Source of the DNA: an uncultured Bacteroides sp.
GTDB lineage: Bacteria; Bacteroidota; Bacteroidia; Bacteroidales; Bacteroidaceae
DNA: 33,038 bases
Direction of reading: 5' to 3'
Assembly (NCBI GenBank): GCA_900766005.1
Contig: CAAFTU010000085.1
Location: 1-33,038 of the forward strand
In this document: one piece after another, positions 1-8,003 of the stretch
How the letters are laid out: the number at the start of each line of letters is the position of its first letter
Position numbering within the stretch: the stretch's first letter is position 1
The notes under the pieces: model-generated
What the model was told of the DNA's origin: nothing
The model's input: only the letters and a program-made list of their open reading frames with translations
The model's database searches: none
Translations under genes and position numbers: made by a program

Positions 1-121
1 CGATATAGCAACCCATAAGCCAGTTACGGGAAGTAAGGGCGAGGTTTACAGCGTGTGCGGCTTGTGCCTGCAACGTGTTCTGTATCGTATTGATATGTTT
101 TACTAATGCTTCAAAGTCCAT
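1..121 (-). CDS. DUF1016/YhcG-type PDDEXK nuclease, N-terminal fragment (cut by window edge)
   Basis: Reading the minus strand from an ATG at 119-121 gives 40 codons open to the window edge, beginning MDFEALVKHINTIQNTL and running into SRNWLMGCYI. The R-NW-L-G-YI signature is typical of the N-terminal domain of DUF1016 (YhcG-like) proteins, whose C-terminal half is a PDDEXK-type nuclease domain. These proteins are often found beside restriction-modification or other defence genes. Only the helical N-terminus is visible, so the nuclease residues cannot be checked. The gene is divergent from fic (gap 122-364). Codons within it contain one copy of a 22-bp repeat found again downstream of fic. 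The family call is inferred from a short stretch. Confidence 0.7.
   Translation of the reverse strand, partial: MDFEALVKHINTIQNTLQAQAAHAVNLALTSRNWLMGCYI
65..86 (+). repeat. 22-bp direct repeat, left copy
   Basis: These 22 bases, starting TGCCTGCAACGTGTTC, recur without mismatch at 1213-1234 in the same orientation. This copy lies inside the DUF1016 coding sequence. The two copies bracket a segment of about 1.15 kb that holds the DUF1016 start, the divergent promoters and fic. The similarity ends abruptly on both sides. Confidence 0.85.
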
Positions 122-208
122 AGTCGCAAAGATAAGTATTATCCCGATTTAGGTACCGTAACCGGGTAATTACACTAAATGGTTGATTTTCTTTTGTTTT
201 CCGATATG

Positions 209-238
209 CAAAGATACAAAAGAAACTGATATTTCAAA
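209..238 (-). promoter_or_regulatory. Candidate promoter of the DUF1016 gene
   Basis: On the minus strand a TTTG (238-235) is followed after 18 bp by TATCTTTG (216-209), matching the Bacteroides TTTG / TAnnTTTG pattern. It predicts a leader of roughly 80 nt. A second TATCTTTG lies at 134-127, only 5 nt before the ATG, but has no visible -33 partner. Confidence 0.5.
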
Positions 239-302
239 GTCTACTAAAAGTGTTGAATAACAGAAAACGGGCAAAAAAATAGAGCAGTAAGTCATTATTT
301 CA

Positions 303-334
303 TTTGGTTGAATGTAGTAAATAGGTTATCTTTG
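303..334 (+). promoter_or_regulatory. Promoter of fic
   Basis: TTTG at 303-306, a 20-bp spacer, then TATCTTTG at 327-334 match the Bacteroidota -33/-7 consensus. Transcription would start near 340, about 25 nt before the fic ATG. Confidence 0.65.
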
Positions 335-364
335 AAAAGAAATAAAGCCTATTAAATAAAAGTA

Positions 365-1174
365 ATGGAACAAGGTGTTTGGCAAGAAATAGGACTGTTG
401 TACCAGAAGTTTCAAAAACTTGGTATCAGTGAAGCGGTGGACTATGACAAGTACTACCTTTATTCTCTCATTGCTCATTCCACAGCCATAGAAGGCTCAA
501 CGTTGTCTGAACTTGATACGCAGCTTCTCTTTGACGAGGGGGTAACAGCGAAAGGGAAACCGCTTGTGCATCATCTGATGAATGAAGATTTGAAGCAAGC
601 ATATGAACTTGCCAAGACTGAATCAGGCAGTCTTGTTCCTATAACTCCTGCTTTTCTGAAAAGGTTGAATGCCATGTTGATGCGTACAACTGGTAGCGTT
701 CACAGTGTGATGGGTGGTTCTTTCGATTCTTCAAAAGGAGATTTCCGTTTATGTGGTGTTACGGCTGGTGTTGGCGGACATTCTTATATGAACTATCTGA
801 AGGTTCCTGCTAAGGTGGATGAGCTTTGCATCATTTTACAAGAGAAGCAGAAGAGCGTGGGAACATTTCGGGAACAATATGAATTGAGCTTCAATGCCCA
901 CCTTAATTTAGTAACCATACATCCGTGGGTGGATGGTAACGGCAGAACAGCTCGTTTGCTGATGAACTATATTCAATTTTGCTATTACCTTTTCCCCTCC
1001 AAAATATTCAAAGAGGATAGGGAAGAATACATCCTTTCCCTGTGTCAGTGCCAGGATGAAGAAACCAACCAGCCTTTCCTGGACTTTATGGCAGGACAGT
1101 TAAAAAAATCGCTTTCTTTGGAGATTGAACGGTTTGAAACTTCGCAAAAGAAAGGGTTTAGTTTTATGTTTTAG
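365..1174 (+). CDS. Fic family protein (class II, probable AMP-transferase)
   Basis: A 269-residue Fic-domain protein. The core motif HPWVDGNGRTAR lies at residues 186-197 and matches HxFx(D/E)GNGRxxR, including the catalytic His186, the metal-binding Asp190 and the Arg residues. An N-terminal STAIEG at residues 39-44 matches the (S/T)xxxE(G/N) inhibitory helix, which places it in class II, where the inhibitory Glu is in the same chain N-terminal to the Fic core. Fic proteins with this motif usually transfer AMP from ATP to a hydroxyl side chain of a target protein; the target here is unknown. It has its own promoter and is divergent from the DUF1016 gene. No separate antitoxin gene is needed or seen. 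Direct repeats bracket it, which hints at a mobile or recombined segment. The final residues are basic and Phe-rich. Confidence 0.93.
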   Translation: MEQGVWQEIGLLYQKFQKLGISEAVDYDKYYLYSLIAHSTAIEGSTLSELDTQLLFDEGVTAKGKPLVHHLMNEDLKQAYELAKTESGSLVPITPAFLKRLNAMLMRTTGSVHSVMGGSFDSSKGDFRLCGVTAGVGGHSYMNYLKVPAKVDELCIILQEKQKSVGTFREQYELSFNAHLNLVTIHPWVDGNGRTARLLMNYIQFCYYLFPSKIFKEDREEYILSLCQCQDEETNQPFLDFMAGQLKKSLSLEIERFETSQKKGFSFMF

Positions 1175-1212
1175 GTGTAATTCGTGTAGCTTGTAAATGA
1201 AGAGGGTTCCAC

Positions 1213-1234
1213 TGCCTGCAACGTGTTCTGTATC
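1213..1234 (+). repeat. 22-bp direct repeat, right copy
   Basis: Exact duplicate of 65-86, starting 39 nt after the fic stop codon. Read on the minus strand in the DUF1016 frame it would still encode IQNTLQA, but an in-frame stop precedes it. It therefore looks like a captured scrap of the DUF1016 5' end or a recombination scar, not a second gene. Confidence 0.85.
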
Positions 1235-1467
1235 TATCCATCGCACGGGTGTATTGTCCGAGAGCTTATTTTGCTTCAACTTGGGGTTCTCTTTCGTTTT
1301 ATTTTCTAACTTTACCATTCAACTCCTCTACATATGCAGAAAATTACATTGAATATATCGTCGTAAGGGTATAGATTAGGCAACATACTCCCAGTAGTAA
1401 AGCTGCAAAAGACCATTAAGTAAAAGATTTATCTTTTGTTTTGATGCCGTATGTTAAACCTATGATA

Positions 1468-1542
1468 GCACATGGGTCATCCTAAACCTATAGGTTTTCA
1501 TGTGCTAAAGCATAGCTTTAGAGGTCGTAAAGTGGCACTTTA
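1468..1542. repeat. Three adjacent stem-loops
   Basis: First, GCACATG (1468-1474) pairs with CATGTGC (1499-1505) around an inner palindrome AAACCTATAGGTTT (1484-1497). Second, CTAAAGC-ATA-GCTTTAG fills 1505-1521 and shares base 1505 with the first. Third, TAAAGTG-G-CACTTTA fills 1528-1542. None is followed by a T-run, so they are not simple terminators. They could be a small palindromic repeat element or a recombination or regulatory structure. The function is unknown. Confidence 0.6.
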
Positions 1543-1795
1543 GGGAGCATAACTTGCTGCTTTGTGAAGCCTATTTTGCTGTGTGTTTATCGTTGTATGT
1601 ACTGTATTAGTAGACGGTTTCTTTTATCCTGTACTGGAATAGCTGACAGTAGGAGTACGTCGTGCAGCGTACTATATCGTGATTGTTGTAGGTTTCATCT
1701 TTCACTCTTCATTTCAAGTTCCAGATTTCCAGTGCTTTCTGATGAAGCCTTCACAGGTGAAAGGCTATTCCTATTATTAATCAGGATGTGAAATA

Positions 1796-1826
1796 TTGTG
1801 GGTTTAGCTTTTTTCATTTACATTTG
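1796..1826 (+). promoter_or_regulatory. Promoter of the secreted protein gene
   Basis: TTG at 1796-1798, a 20-bp gap and TACATTTG at 1819-1826 match the Bacteroidota consensus. The leader before the ATG at 1903 would be about 70 nt. Confidence 0.55.
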
Positions 1827-1902
1827 TACACTTCATATTTCTAGTTTCAGGAAGAGAAAGCGCAAGGATTGTGAGTATTCATTAAATCTATAGTATATAA
1901 GT

Positions 1903-2439
1903 ATGAAAAACAGATTTTTGACAGTAGTATGCTGTTTGCTTTTGTCTGCAATGGCAATGGCACAGAAGCATTTGGAGTTTGAGGGTGTATTGGTGGCAGG
2001 AAAGCTGGATGTGTTCTGCGAGAAAATAGCAGAAAAAGGATTCTCGCAAGCCAGTGTGAGCGGTCCGTTGCGTTGCTTTGTCGGAGATTTCGACCAGCAG
2101 GAAGTACGTGCGGTAGCTACGGCTGCCAAGAATGAGCAGTTGATTCATTCTTTTGCTTTGGCTCTTCCACCGAGTACCGACTGGCAAACGTTGCTCCGCA
2201 CTTTCGATACTTATAAGAAAAGGTTTATCAAAGAATTGGGCACTCCCGCTAAGGTGGTGGAACCTGCACTGAAAAAAGGAGATACAAATGAAGTAATCAT
2301 GAAGCGGGTGGAGCGAGGCAAGTTTACGTATGGTTGCCAATGGAAGGTAATGGAAGGTACGGTGGACTTGACCATTGACCCAACTTCACGTGATTGTGAA
2401 GGTATGGTAGTGCTGAGATACACCAACGAGCAGAAATAA
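1903..2439 (+). CDS. Secreted protein of unknown function
   Basis: A 178-residue protein with a clear signal peptide: Lys-Asn-Arg at the N-terminus, a hydrophobic core, and a likely cut after AMA or AMAQ near residue 20. There is no lipobox Cys, so it is probably periplasmic or exported. The mature part begins KHLEFEGVLVAGKLDVFCEK and ends with a VDLTIDP-x-SRDCEGMVVLRY strand-rich segment. I do not recognise a named domain. Phrases such as a feature being compared with a threshold across the chain resemble small Bacteroidales proteins of unknown function. It has its own promoter and a strong terminator, so it is a single-gene unit and not part of the SusCD locus that follows. Confidence 0.8.
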   Translation: MKNRFLTVVCCLLLSAMAMAQKHLEFEGVLVAGKLDVFCEKIAEKGFSQASVSGPLRCFVGDFDQQEVRAVATAAKNEQLIHSFALALPPSTDWQTLLRTFDTYKKRFIKELGTPAKVVEPALKKGDTNEVIMKRVERGKFTYGCQWKVMEGTVDLTIDPTSRDCEGMVVLRYTNEQK

Positions 2440-2460
2440 AAAGTAGAAAATAGATTGAAG

Positions 2461-2507
2461 GAGCAGTCTGAAGCGGTATGAATCGGCTTTCAGACTGCTC
2501 TTTTTTT
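2461..2507 (+). terminator. Rho-independent terminator
   Basis: A perfect 12-bp stem, GAGCAGTCTGAA (2461-2472) with TTCAGACTGCTC (2489-2500), is followed at once by seven T residues (2501-2507). It closes the secreted protein gene and insulates the downstream SusCD operon. Confidence 0.92.
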
Positions 2508-2581
2508 AGGATAATGGTTGTGTTTTAGCTTCTCTTTTTCTGTTTTTTACGATAAAAAGTGTGAATTTTAAATGTTTTTCA

Positions 2582-2589
2582 TATATTTG
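2582..2589 (+). promoter_or_regulatory. -7 box of the SusCD operon promoter
   Basis: TATATTTG matches TAnnTTTG exactly. No clear -33 box is visible at the right distance, which may mean activator or alternative sigma control. It lies downstream of an in-frame ATG at 2572, so that codon would not be transcribed and the start at 2611 is preferred. Confidence 0.5.
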
Positions 2590-2610
2590 CCGTCGTTAGA
2601 ATTTAAAACT

Positions 2611-5600
2611 ATGAGAGTGAAAACAATGTATGGATTGTTGTTCTTCCTGGGCTTTTGCTTTGCCGGAAGAACTTTTGCACAGACACCACAACAAAATGCG
2701 GATCAGGTGCAGTCGGAGAAACAGAGTTATCGGATTACAGGTGTGGTTCTTGATGAGGAAAATCTTCCCTTGATCGGGGCCACGATTACCGTGAAAAGAG
2801 ATGGAGAAAGTGACATTTACACGGTGACCGATACGGAGGGTCGTTTTAGTTTTGCAGCCAATGGAAATGAAACTACTTTGGTGGCTTCGTATATCGGTTA
2901 TAGCGTGAAGAATATAGCCGTGCAAGCCAATAAGCACAAGTATGTGTTTCATTTGACTCCAGACATGCAGAAGTTGAATGAAGTCGTGGTGACGGGTATC
3001 TTCAACCGCAAGAAGGAAGGATTCACCGGTTCGGCAGTGACTATCAAGGGGGATGACCTGAAGAAGTTCAGTACAACGAATGTGGCCAAAGCATTGTCGG
3101 CTGTGGCTCCGGGTCTTCGTTTGACCGAGAACATTGACATGGGGTCCAATCCGAACGGCATTCCTAAAATGAGTCTGCGCGGTCAGGCGAATATGGATTT
3201 TGCTTCTACTTCCCAAAATGATATTCTTTCCGTGCAGGGAGAATATGAAACGTATCCCAACCAGCCGCTGATTATATTGGATGGTTTTGAAATCAGTGCT
3301 CAGAAATTTGCCGACCTCGACCCCGAACGGGTAGCTTCGGTTACTTTGCTGAAGGACGCGGCTGCAACGGCTATTTACGGTTCGCGTGCTTCCAATGGTG
3401 TCATCGTGGTGGAATCGCGCACTCCGCAGGCTGGTAAGCTGTGGGTGTCGTATGGAGGTGAACTGCGTGTGGAAACTCCCGACCTGACAGGCTATAACCT
3501 GATGAATGCGTCCGAAAAGCTGGATGCGGAATGGCGTTCGGGTATGTACACTTCCGGAGGGTTAAGACCGGAAAAGTTGATGCTGTATCAGCGGAAACTG
3601 CGTGCTGTGAAGCAGGGGGTAGATACGTATTGGCTGGACAAACCGTTGCGCACCTCGTATCAGCAGCGTCATACGTTGACCCTGGAAGGGGGAGATGAAT
3701 CGCTGCGCTACAGCTTGTATGCGGGTTTCAACACCAGCCCGGGTGTGATGAAAGACAGTAAACGTGATGTGTTTACGGGTAACTTTAATCTGCAATACCG
3801 TTTCAAGAAATTTTTGCTGAAGAACAGTCTGTCTATCGACAGTTCTACGGGTAAGGAATCTCCTTGGGGCAGCTTCCATGACTATACGATGCTGAATCCT
3901 TATCTGAAGGCTTACAATGAGGATGGCTCGATTCCGAAGTATCTGGATGACTTCTCTGCTGTCTTTGCTCAGGCGGGGGCAGAGCGTTACTCGAATCCGA
4001 TGTACAACACTACATTCAATTCGAAGAACAGCAACTCCAATTTGGGTATTACTGAACTGTTCAGTGCAGAATTTACACCGAATGATGACTGGCGTATTGT
4101 GGGTAACTTCTCTATCAGCAAGAATACCGGCCACAGCGACCGCTTCCGTCCGGCTCAGCACACGGCATTCGATGAGATTGGTGACCCTGCCTACCGCGGG
4201 GATTATGCCCGTACACAGAGCAGTGCAACGAAATGGTCGGGCGACTTGACGGTGAGCTATGACAAGCTGCTGAATGATACGCACTATATTACGGGTAATA
4301 CCCGCTTCTCTTTGCAGGAGAATACGTCCGAAAGCTACAGTGCTTTGGTGACAGGATTCCCCAATGACAACATGGATGAGATTCTTTTCGGCCGTCGCTA
4401 CAGCGAGAAGATGGAAGGTATGGAAAATACCAGCCGTCTGGTGGGCTGGGTATTGGCTGCCGGCTATTCATATAAATATAAGTATTCGGCCGACTTCAAC
4501 ATCCGTCTCGACGGTTCTTCTCAGTTTGGTACTGACAACCGCTGGGCGCCGTTCTGGTCGGTGGGCTTGCGCTGGGATGCAAAGAAGGAGAATTTCCTGA
4601 AGAATGCCGACTGGCTGTCCGACTTGGTATTCCGGGCTACGTATGGTACGACCGGTTCGCAGGGTATGAACCCTTATCAGGCGCACTTGTATTATTCGTA
4701 TGCCAACTTGCTGAAACCGTATTATTCTTCTGATGCCACCGGTTCGGAAATCATGGCGATGCCGAATGAGGATTTGAAGTGGCAGGATACGCACAACCTG
4801 AACTTGGGTGTGGAAATGGGATTCCTCAACGGACGTATCACGGCCCGTGCGGAATATTACCAGAAACGGACTAACAACCTGGTGACTACGATTACGCTGG
4901 CTCCGTCTTTGGGATTCAGTTCGTTCCCGGCCAACTTGGGTGAGCTGGAAAACAAGGGTATGGAATTCAGTCTGTCGTTTATCCCTTATCAGAACCGGGC
5001 GAAACAGGCTTACTGGACGGTTACGGTGAACGGTTCTCACAATGTAGACAAGCTGGTGAAGATTTCGGAAGCGATGAAGATCATGAATGAGAAGAATATG
5101 ACGGGCTTGAAGGATACGCCGCTGCCGCGTTATGAAGAAGGACGGTCGTTGAACTGCATCTGGGTGGTGCCTTCTTTGGGTATCGATCCGGCTACCGGTC
5201 AGGAAATTTTGCTGAAACGGAATGGCAAGATGACAGGGGTATGGGATGCTGTGGATGCAGTGCCTGTGGCCAATACGGAACCCGACTGGCAAGGATTTAT
5301 CAACTCTTCCTTTACGTATAAGGGATGGGGAGCGGATGTCAGCTTCTCTTATCGCTTTGGCGGACAGGTGTACAATCAGACATTGGTGGACCGCGTGGAA
5401 AATGCCAAACTGATGTACAATGCCGATAAGCGTGTGGCCGATTTGCGCTGGCAGAAACCGGGTGACCAGGCTCGTTTCAAGACGTTGTCTTATAATGCAG
5501 CGGATACGCAGGCTACTTCTCGTTTTATCATGGACGAGAATGTGTTCCAATGGAGTTCGCTTTCGCTGCACTACCGCATGGACCCGCAGAATGCGCCGTT

Positions 5601-5742
5601 CATCCGTCAGTTCGGTTTGAGCTCGGCCAAAGTGGCTTTCAACATGGAGGACATTTTTTATCTTTCTACCGTGAAACGTGAAAGAGGATTGGATTATCCG
5701 TTCTCCCGCCGTTTCTCCGTTTCATTGAATTTGACATTCTAA
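2611..5742 (+). CDS. SusC/RagA-family TonB-linked outer membrane transporter
   Basis: A 1043-residue protein. An upstream in-frame ATG at 2572 precedes the -7 box, so I start at 2611, which gives a good signal peptide ending FAQ near residue 24. A carboxypeptidase-regulatory-like beta-sandwich follows (about 40-115: YRITGVV to VFHLTPD). Next come the TonB-box-like LNEVVVTG (122-129), the plug domain (LKDAAATAIYGSRASNGVI is typical), and a long TonB-dependent beta-barrel ending in an aromatic residue (SLNLTF). SusC forms the outer-membrane channel that a SusD lipoprotein lids, importing oligomers with TonB energy. It is the first gene of an operon with susD 18 nt downstream. No sigma/anti-sigma or hybrid two-component regulator lies in the window. 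The substrate is not evident; the neighbouring proteases suggest peptides, as for RagA. Confidence 0.95.
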   Translation: MRVKTMYGLLFFLGFCFAGRTFAQTPQQNADQVQSEKQSYRITGVVLDEENLPLIGATITVKRDGESDIYTVTDTEGRFSFAANGNETTLVASYIGYSVKNIAVQANKHKYVFHLTPDMQKLNEVVVTGIFNRKKEGFTGSAVTIKGDDLKKFSTTNVAKALSAVAPGLRLTENIDMGSNPNGIPKMSLRGQANMDFASTSQNDILSVQGEYETYPNQPLIILDGFEISAQKFADLDPERVASVTLLKDAAATAIYGSRASNGVIVVESRTPQAGKLWVSYGGELRVETPDLTGYNLMNASEKLDAEWRSGMYTSGGLRPEKLMLYQRKLRAVKQGVDTYWLDKPLRTSYQQRHTLTLEGGDESLRYSLYAGFNTSPGVMKDSKRDVFTGNFNLQYRFKKFLLKNSLSIDSSTGKESPWGSFHDYTMLNPYLKAYNEDGSIPKYLDDFSAVFAQAGAERYSNPMYNTTFNSKNSNSNLGITELFSAEFTPNDDWRIVGNFSISKNTGHSDRFRPAQHTAFDEIGDPAYRGDYARTQSSATKWSGDLTVSYDKLLNDTHYITGNTRFSLQENTSESYSALVTGFPNDNMDEILFGRRYSEKMEGMENTSRLVGWVLAAGYSYKYKYSADFNIRLDGSSQFGTDNRWAPFWSVGLRWDAKKENFLKNADWLSDLVFRATYGTTGSQGMNPYQAHLYYSYANLLKPYYSSDATGSEIMAMPNEDLKWQDTHNLNLGVEMGFLNGRITARAEYYQKRTNNLVTTITLAPSLGFSSFPANLGELENKGMEFSLSFIPYQNRAKQAYWTVTVNGSHNVDKLVKISEAMKIMNEKNMTGLKDTPLPRYEEGRSLNCIWVVPSLGIDPATGQEILLKRNGKMTGVWDAVDAVPVANTEPDWQGFINSSFTYKGWGADVSFSYRFGGQVYNQTLVDRVENAKLMYNADKRVADLRWQKPGDQARFKTLSYNAADTQATSRFIMDENVFQWSSLSLHYRMDPQNAPFIRQFGLSSAKVAFNMEDIFYLSTVKRERGLDYPFSRRFSVSLNLTF

Positions 5743-5760
5743 GCTAATTTATCGACGATT

Positions 5761-7278
5761 ATGAAAAAATTATATATCTACTTGATGGCCGGAATGATGT
5801 CGCTGACTTCGTGCAGTGATTGGCTGGATGTCGATCCGAAGACTTCTATCCCGGCAGAGAAGCAATTTGAATCGGAATATGGGTTCAAGGATGCCTTGAC
5901 AGGCGTATATCTGAAACTGACGGCTACGAATATGTATGGCCGTAATCTCACCTTTGGTTACCTGGACGAACTGGCGCAGCTGTACACGGTGGTGGGAGCT
6001 ACTTCGCAGGATGAATTGTTGCAAATTTACCGGTATAAGGAGAATCTGGACACCCGTGCGCAGATTGACGGGATATATATGGCTTTCTACAATACGATTG
6101 CCAATGTGAATCACCTGTTGAAGATGCTGGAAGAAAAACGGGAGGTGCTGGTGACGGAGCATTATTATGAGACGATGAAGGGGGAAGCGTTAGCGCTTCG
6201 TGCGTTCCTGCATTTTGATCTGCTCCGCTTGTTTGGTCCTATTTATGCGGATGAACCCAGCGGACAGGCTATTCCTTACCGGACGGAATTCAACAGTGAG
6301 GCAACGCCTATTCTTGCTGCCAATGAAGTGGTGGAGAAAATTTTGGCTGATTTGCAGGCTGCCCAGGATTTGCTGAAGGAACATGATCCGCTGGATTTCT
6401 TTACCGACCGCGAATTTGATAACGTGCTTGGAAAGGATATGTTCCTGCTCGACCGTCAGTTCCGTATGAATCTTTTTGCTGTAAAGGCCATGATGGCCCG
6501 GGTGTACTGTTATAAAGGAGATGCGGAAAGCCGCAAACTGGCTGCACAGTATGCGAAGGAGGTGATTGGTGCTACCGATTATTTCTCACTGTATAAGCAG
6601 CAATCCAACGAGAACTACAACTCCATCCGCTACCGTGAGCAGATTTTCGGTATCAGTGTCTTTGAACTGGATGAATTGCTGGAAAACAATAACATGTCAA
6701 TGGCCGGACCGGAATATGTGGAGAACAGTCTGCAACGCCGGTATGTGCTGGATGATGAGAAGTATACTGATTTTTATGATATGTCCAGCGGTGGATCGAA
6801 CGACTGGCGCACATTGAATGTGATGTTCGGTATGACGCCGAGCCGTTATCATTATTCGTTGAAATATAATCAGAGCAAATTGCAGAATAACGCTGAGGGA
6901 ATGGATGCCATGCCACTGATTCGTCTGCCGGAGATGTATTACATTGCCATTGAATGTGCTCCAACGGCTAAGGAGGCTGCCGACTTGCTTAATGAATTCC
7001 GCCAAAGCCGTGGCTGGTCGTTTGATGACGACGTAACTGCCGAAGGTCTGGATGACTTGGATGTAAACTCGAAGGAAGACAAGACAAAGACAAAGCGCAT
7101 CAATCACTTGATGAGGGAAGTGCGCAAGGAATATTTTGCGGAGGGACAGCTGTTCTTCTTCCTGAAGGCGCATCATTATAAGACGTTTGCCGGTTCTGTG
7201 TTTGAAGAAATGACACCGGTGCTTTATCAATGGCCTTTGCCGGATAATGAAACGATTTTTGGTAATAACTCAAAATAA
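5761..7278 (+). CDS. RagB/SusD family nutrient-binding lipoprotein
   Basis: A 505-residue protein starting with a lipoprotein signal peptide whose lipobox LTSC places the acylated Cys at residue 18, followed by SDWLDVDPKTSIP, a SusD hallmark. Ala-rich helical stretches such as EALALRAFLHFDLLRLFGP match the TPR-like SusD scaffold. The Arg-Leu-Pro-Glu-Met-Tyr-Tyr segment and the C-terminal RKEYFAEGQLFFFLK also fit. SusD sits on the cell surface as a lid on SusC and captures substrate. It lies 18 nt after the susC stop and 8 nt before the next gene, in one operon. The substrate is not determinable from sequence alone. Confidence 0.95.
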   Translation: MKKLYIYLMAGMMSLTSCSDWLDVDPKTSIPAEKQFESEYGFKDALTGVYLKLTATNMYGRNLTFGYLDELAQLYTVVGATSQDELLQIYRYKENLDTRAQIDGIYMAFYNTIANVNHLLKMLEEKREVLVTEHYYETMKGEALALRAFLHFDLLRLFGPIYADEPSGQAIPYRTEFNSEATPILAANEVVEKILADLQAAQDLLKEHDPLDFFTDREFDNVLGKDMFLLDRQFRMNLFAVKAMMARVYCYKGDAESRKLAAQYAKEVIGATDYFSLYKQQSNENYNSIRYREQIFGISVFELDELLENNNMSMAGPEYVENSLQRRYVLDDEKYTDFYDMSSGGSNDWRTLNVMFGMTPSRYHYSLKYNQSKLQNNAEGMDAMPLIRLPEMYYIAIECAPTAKEAADLLNEFRQSRGWSFDDDVTAEGLDDLDVNSKEDKTKTKRINHLMREVRKEYFAEGQLFFFLKAHHYKTFAGSVFEEMTPVLYQWPLPDNETIFGNNSK

Positions 7279-7286
7279 GGATGTTC

Positions 7287-7979
7287 ATGAAAAAGATATT
7301 ATTCATAGTGAGTGTGCTGTTGGCAGGAGGGCTTGCCGGCTGCTCGGAAAATGAAATCGAATTATATAATCAGGAGGTATGTCTTAATTTTGCCAATCCG
7401 GGCTGGTCTACAGAGTTTTCGGATGCGGATTATGTAAACGGGGTGACTACGAAGGAAGCACCTGTGACGGTGGAACTGCAGGGTAACCTGCTGACTGCAC
7501 CGCGTACGTTCTGCCTGAAAAACCAGGAAGCGGAAGGCTACAAGGAAACGGTGACGGCCGACTTTGCCAATCCGTATACGTATGAGAACCTGGAAGGGGT
7601 GACGCAGAAGTTGACTGTGCAGGTTCACCGTCCCAAGCGACCGACCGATGGAATAGGCAATAGAGCGTGTGCTTGTCAGGTGGTATTCGATTATGCCAAT
7701 GCCCAGCATCAGTTTCCGGAAGGCCGGGTGGATAAGGCTATGGTGAATATTGTGGTTTCTTTTAAAATTAAGCCTACTGAATGGGATGACGCAGGCTCTA
7801 TGTATGGTGCCTTCAGTATTAATAAGTATCTCTTTATGATGGATACATTGAAAAAAACGTATGCTGATGTAGCGTATGATGATGCCTCATTGGAGCAGGT
7901 TAAGAAGGCTTATGAGGAGTATCTGAAAACCAATCCGCCGCTTTTGGATGACAAAGGACAGGAAATCACGTTTCCTTAA
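7287..7979 (+). CDS. DUF4843 domain lipoprotein
   Basis: About 230 residues with a lipoprotein signal peptide: MKKILFIVSVLLAGGLAGC, Cys19 when started at 7287; an ATG two codons earlier at 7281 is possible. The mature region starts SENEIELYNQE, and the layout (short N-terminal strand, beta-rich central part, C-terminal helical Glu/Lys-rich tail) fits DUF4843 proteins. These are typically encoded directly after susD together with a PKD-like lipoprotein, and that is the position here. It is probably a surface-exposed accessory substrate-binding or assembly protein of the SusCD complex; no biochemical role is established that I can cite. Confidence 0.8.
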   Translation: MKKILFIVSVLLAGGLAGCSENEIELYNQEVCLNFANPGWSTEFSDADYVNGVTTKEAPVTVELQGNLLTAPRTFCLKNQEAEGYKETVTADFANPYTYENLEGVTQKLTVQVHRPKRPTDGIGNRACACQVVFDYANAQHQFPEGRVDKAMVNIVVSFKIKPTEWDDAGSMYGAFSINKYLFMMDTLKKTYADVAYDDASLEQVKKAYEEYLKTNPPLLDDKGQEITFP

Positions 7980-8003
7980 CACTAACGGATAAAAATAGCA
8001 ATT

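Larger units (their letters stand above)
1319..1902. other. Gene-poor intergenic region between fic and the secreted protein
   Basis: About 580 bp with no convincing gene. It contains three consecutive stem-loops (1468-1542) and, at its right end, a consensus promoter for the next gene. A 75-codon frame at 1564-1791 has a Ser/Cys/Arg-rich composition with no signal peptide or domain, and I regard it as chance. A 72-codon minus-strand frame at 1100-1318 crosses the fic end and the repeat and is also unconvincing, though its first 35 residues could be a remnant of a lost gene. The stretch may be decayed DNA left by the event that placed fic here. Confidence 0.5.

Noticed and set aside
127..134. 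A second minus-strand TATCTTTG 5 nt before the DUF1016 ATG, implying a leaderless mRNA
   Set aside because: No -33 partner, and a better-spaced promoter lies at 209-238; the 8-bp match could be chance.
1100..1318. A 72-codon minus-strand frame across the fic 3' end and the right repeat
   Set aside because: A third of it is antisense to fic, and it contains the repeat in a different frame from the DUF1016 copy. I keep only the possibility that its first part is a gene remnant.
1564..1791. A 75-codon open frame in the intergenic stretch
   Set aside because: Ser/Cys/Arg-rich, no consensus promoter, signal peptide or recognisable domain.
4468..5571. A 367-codon open frame on the minus strand inside susC
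   Set aside because: It is antisense to a well-supported SusC reading frame, has a His/Arg/Ile-rich shadow composition, and no domain or promoter.
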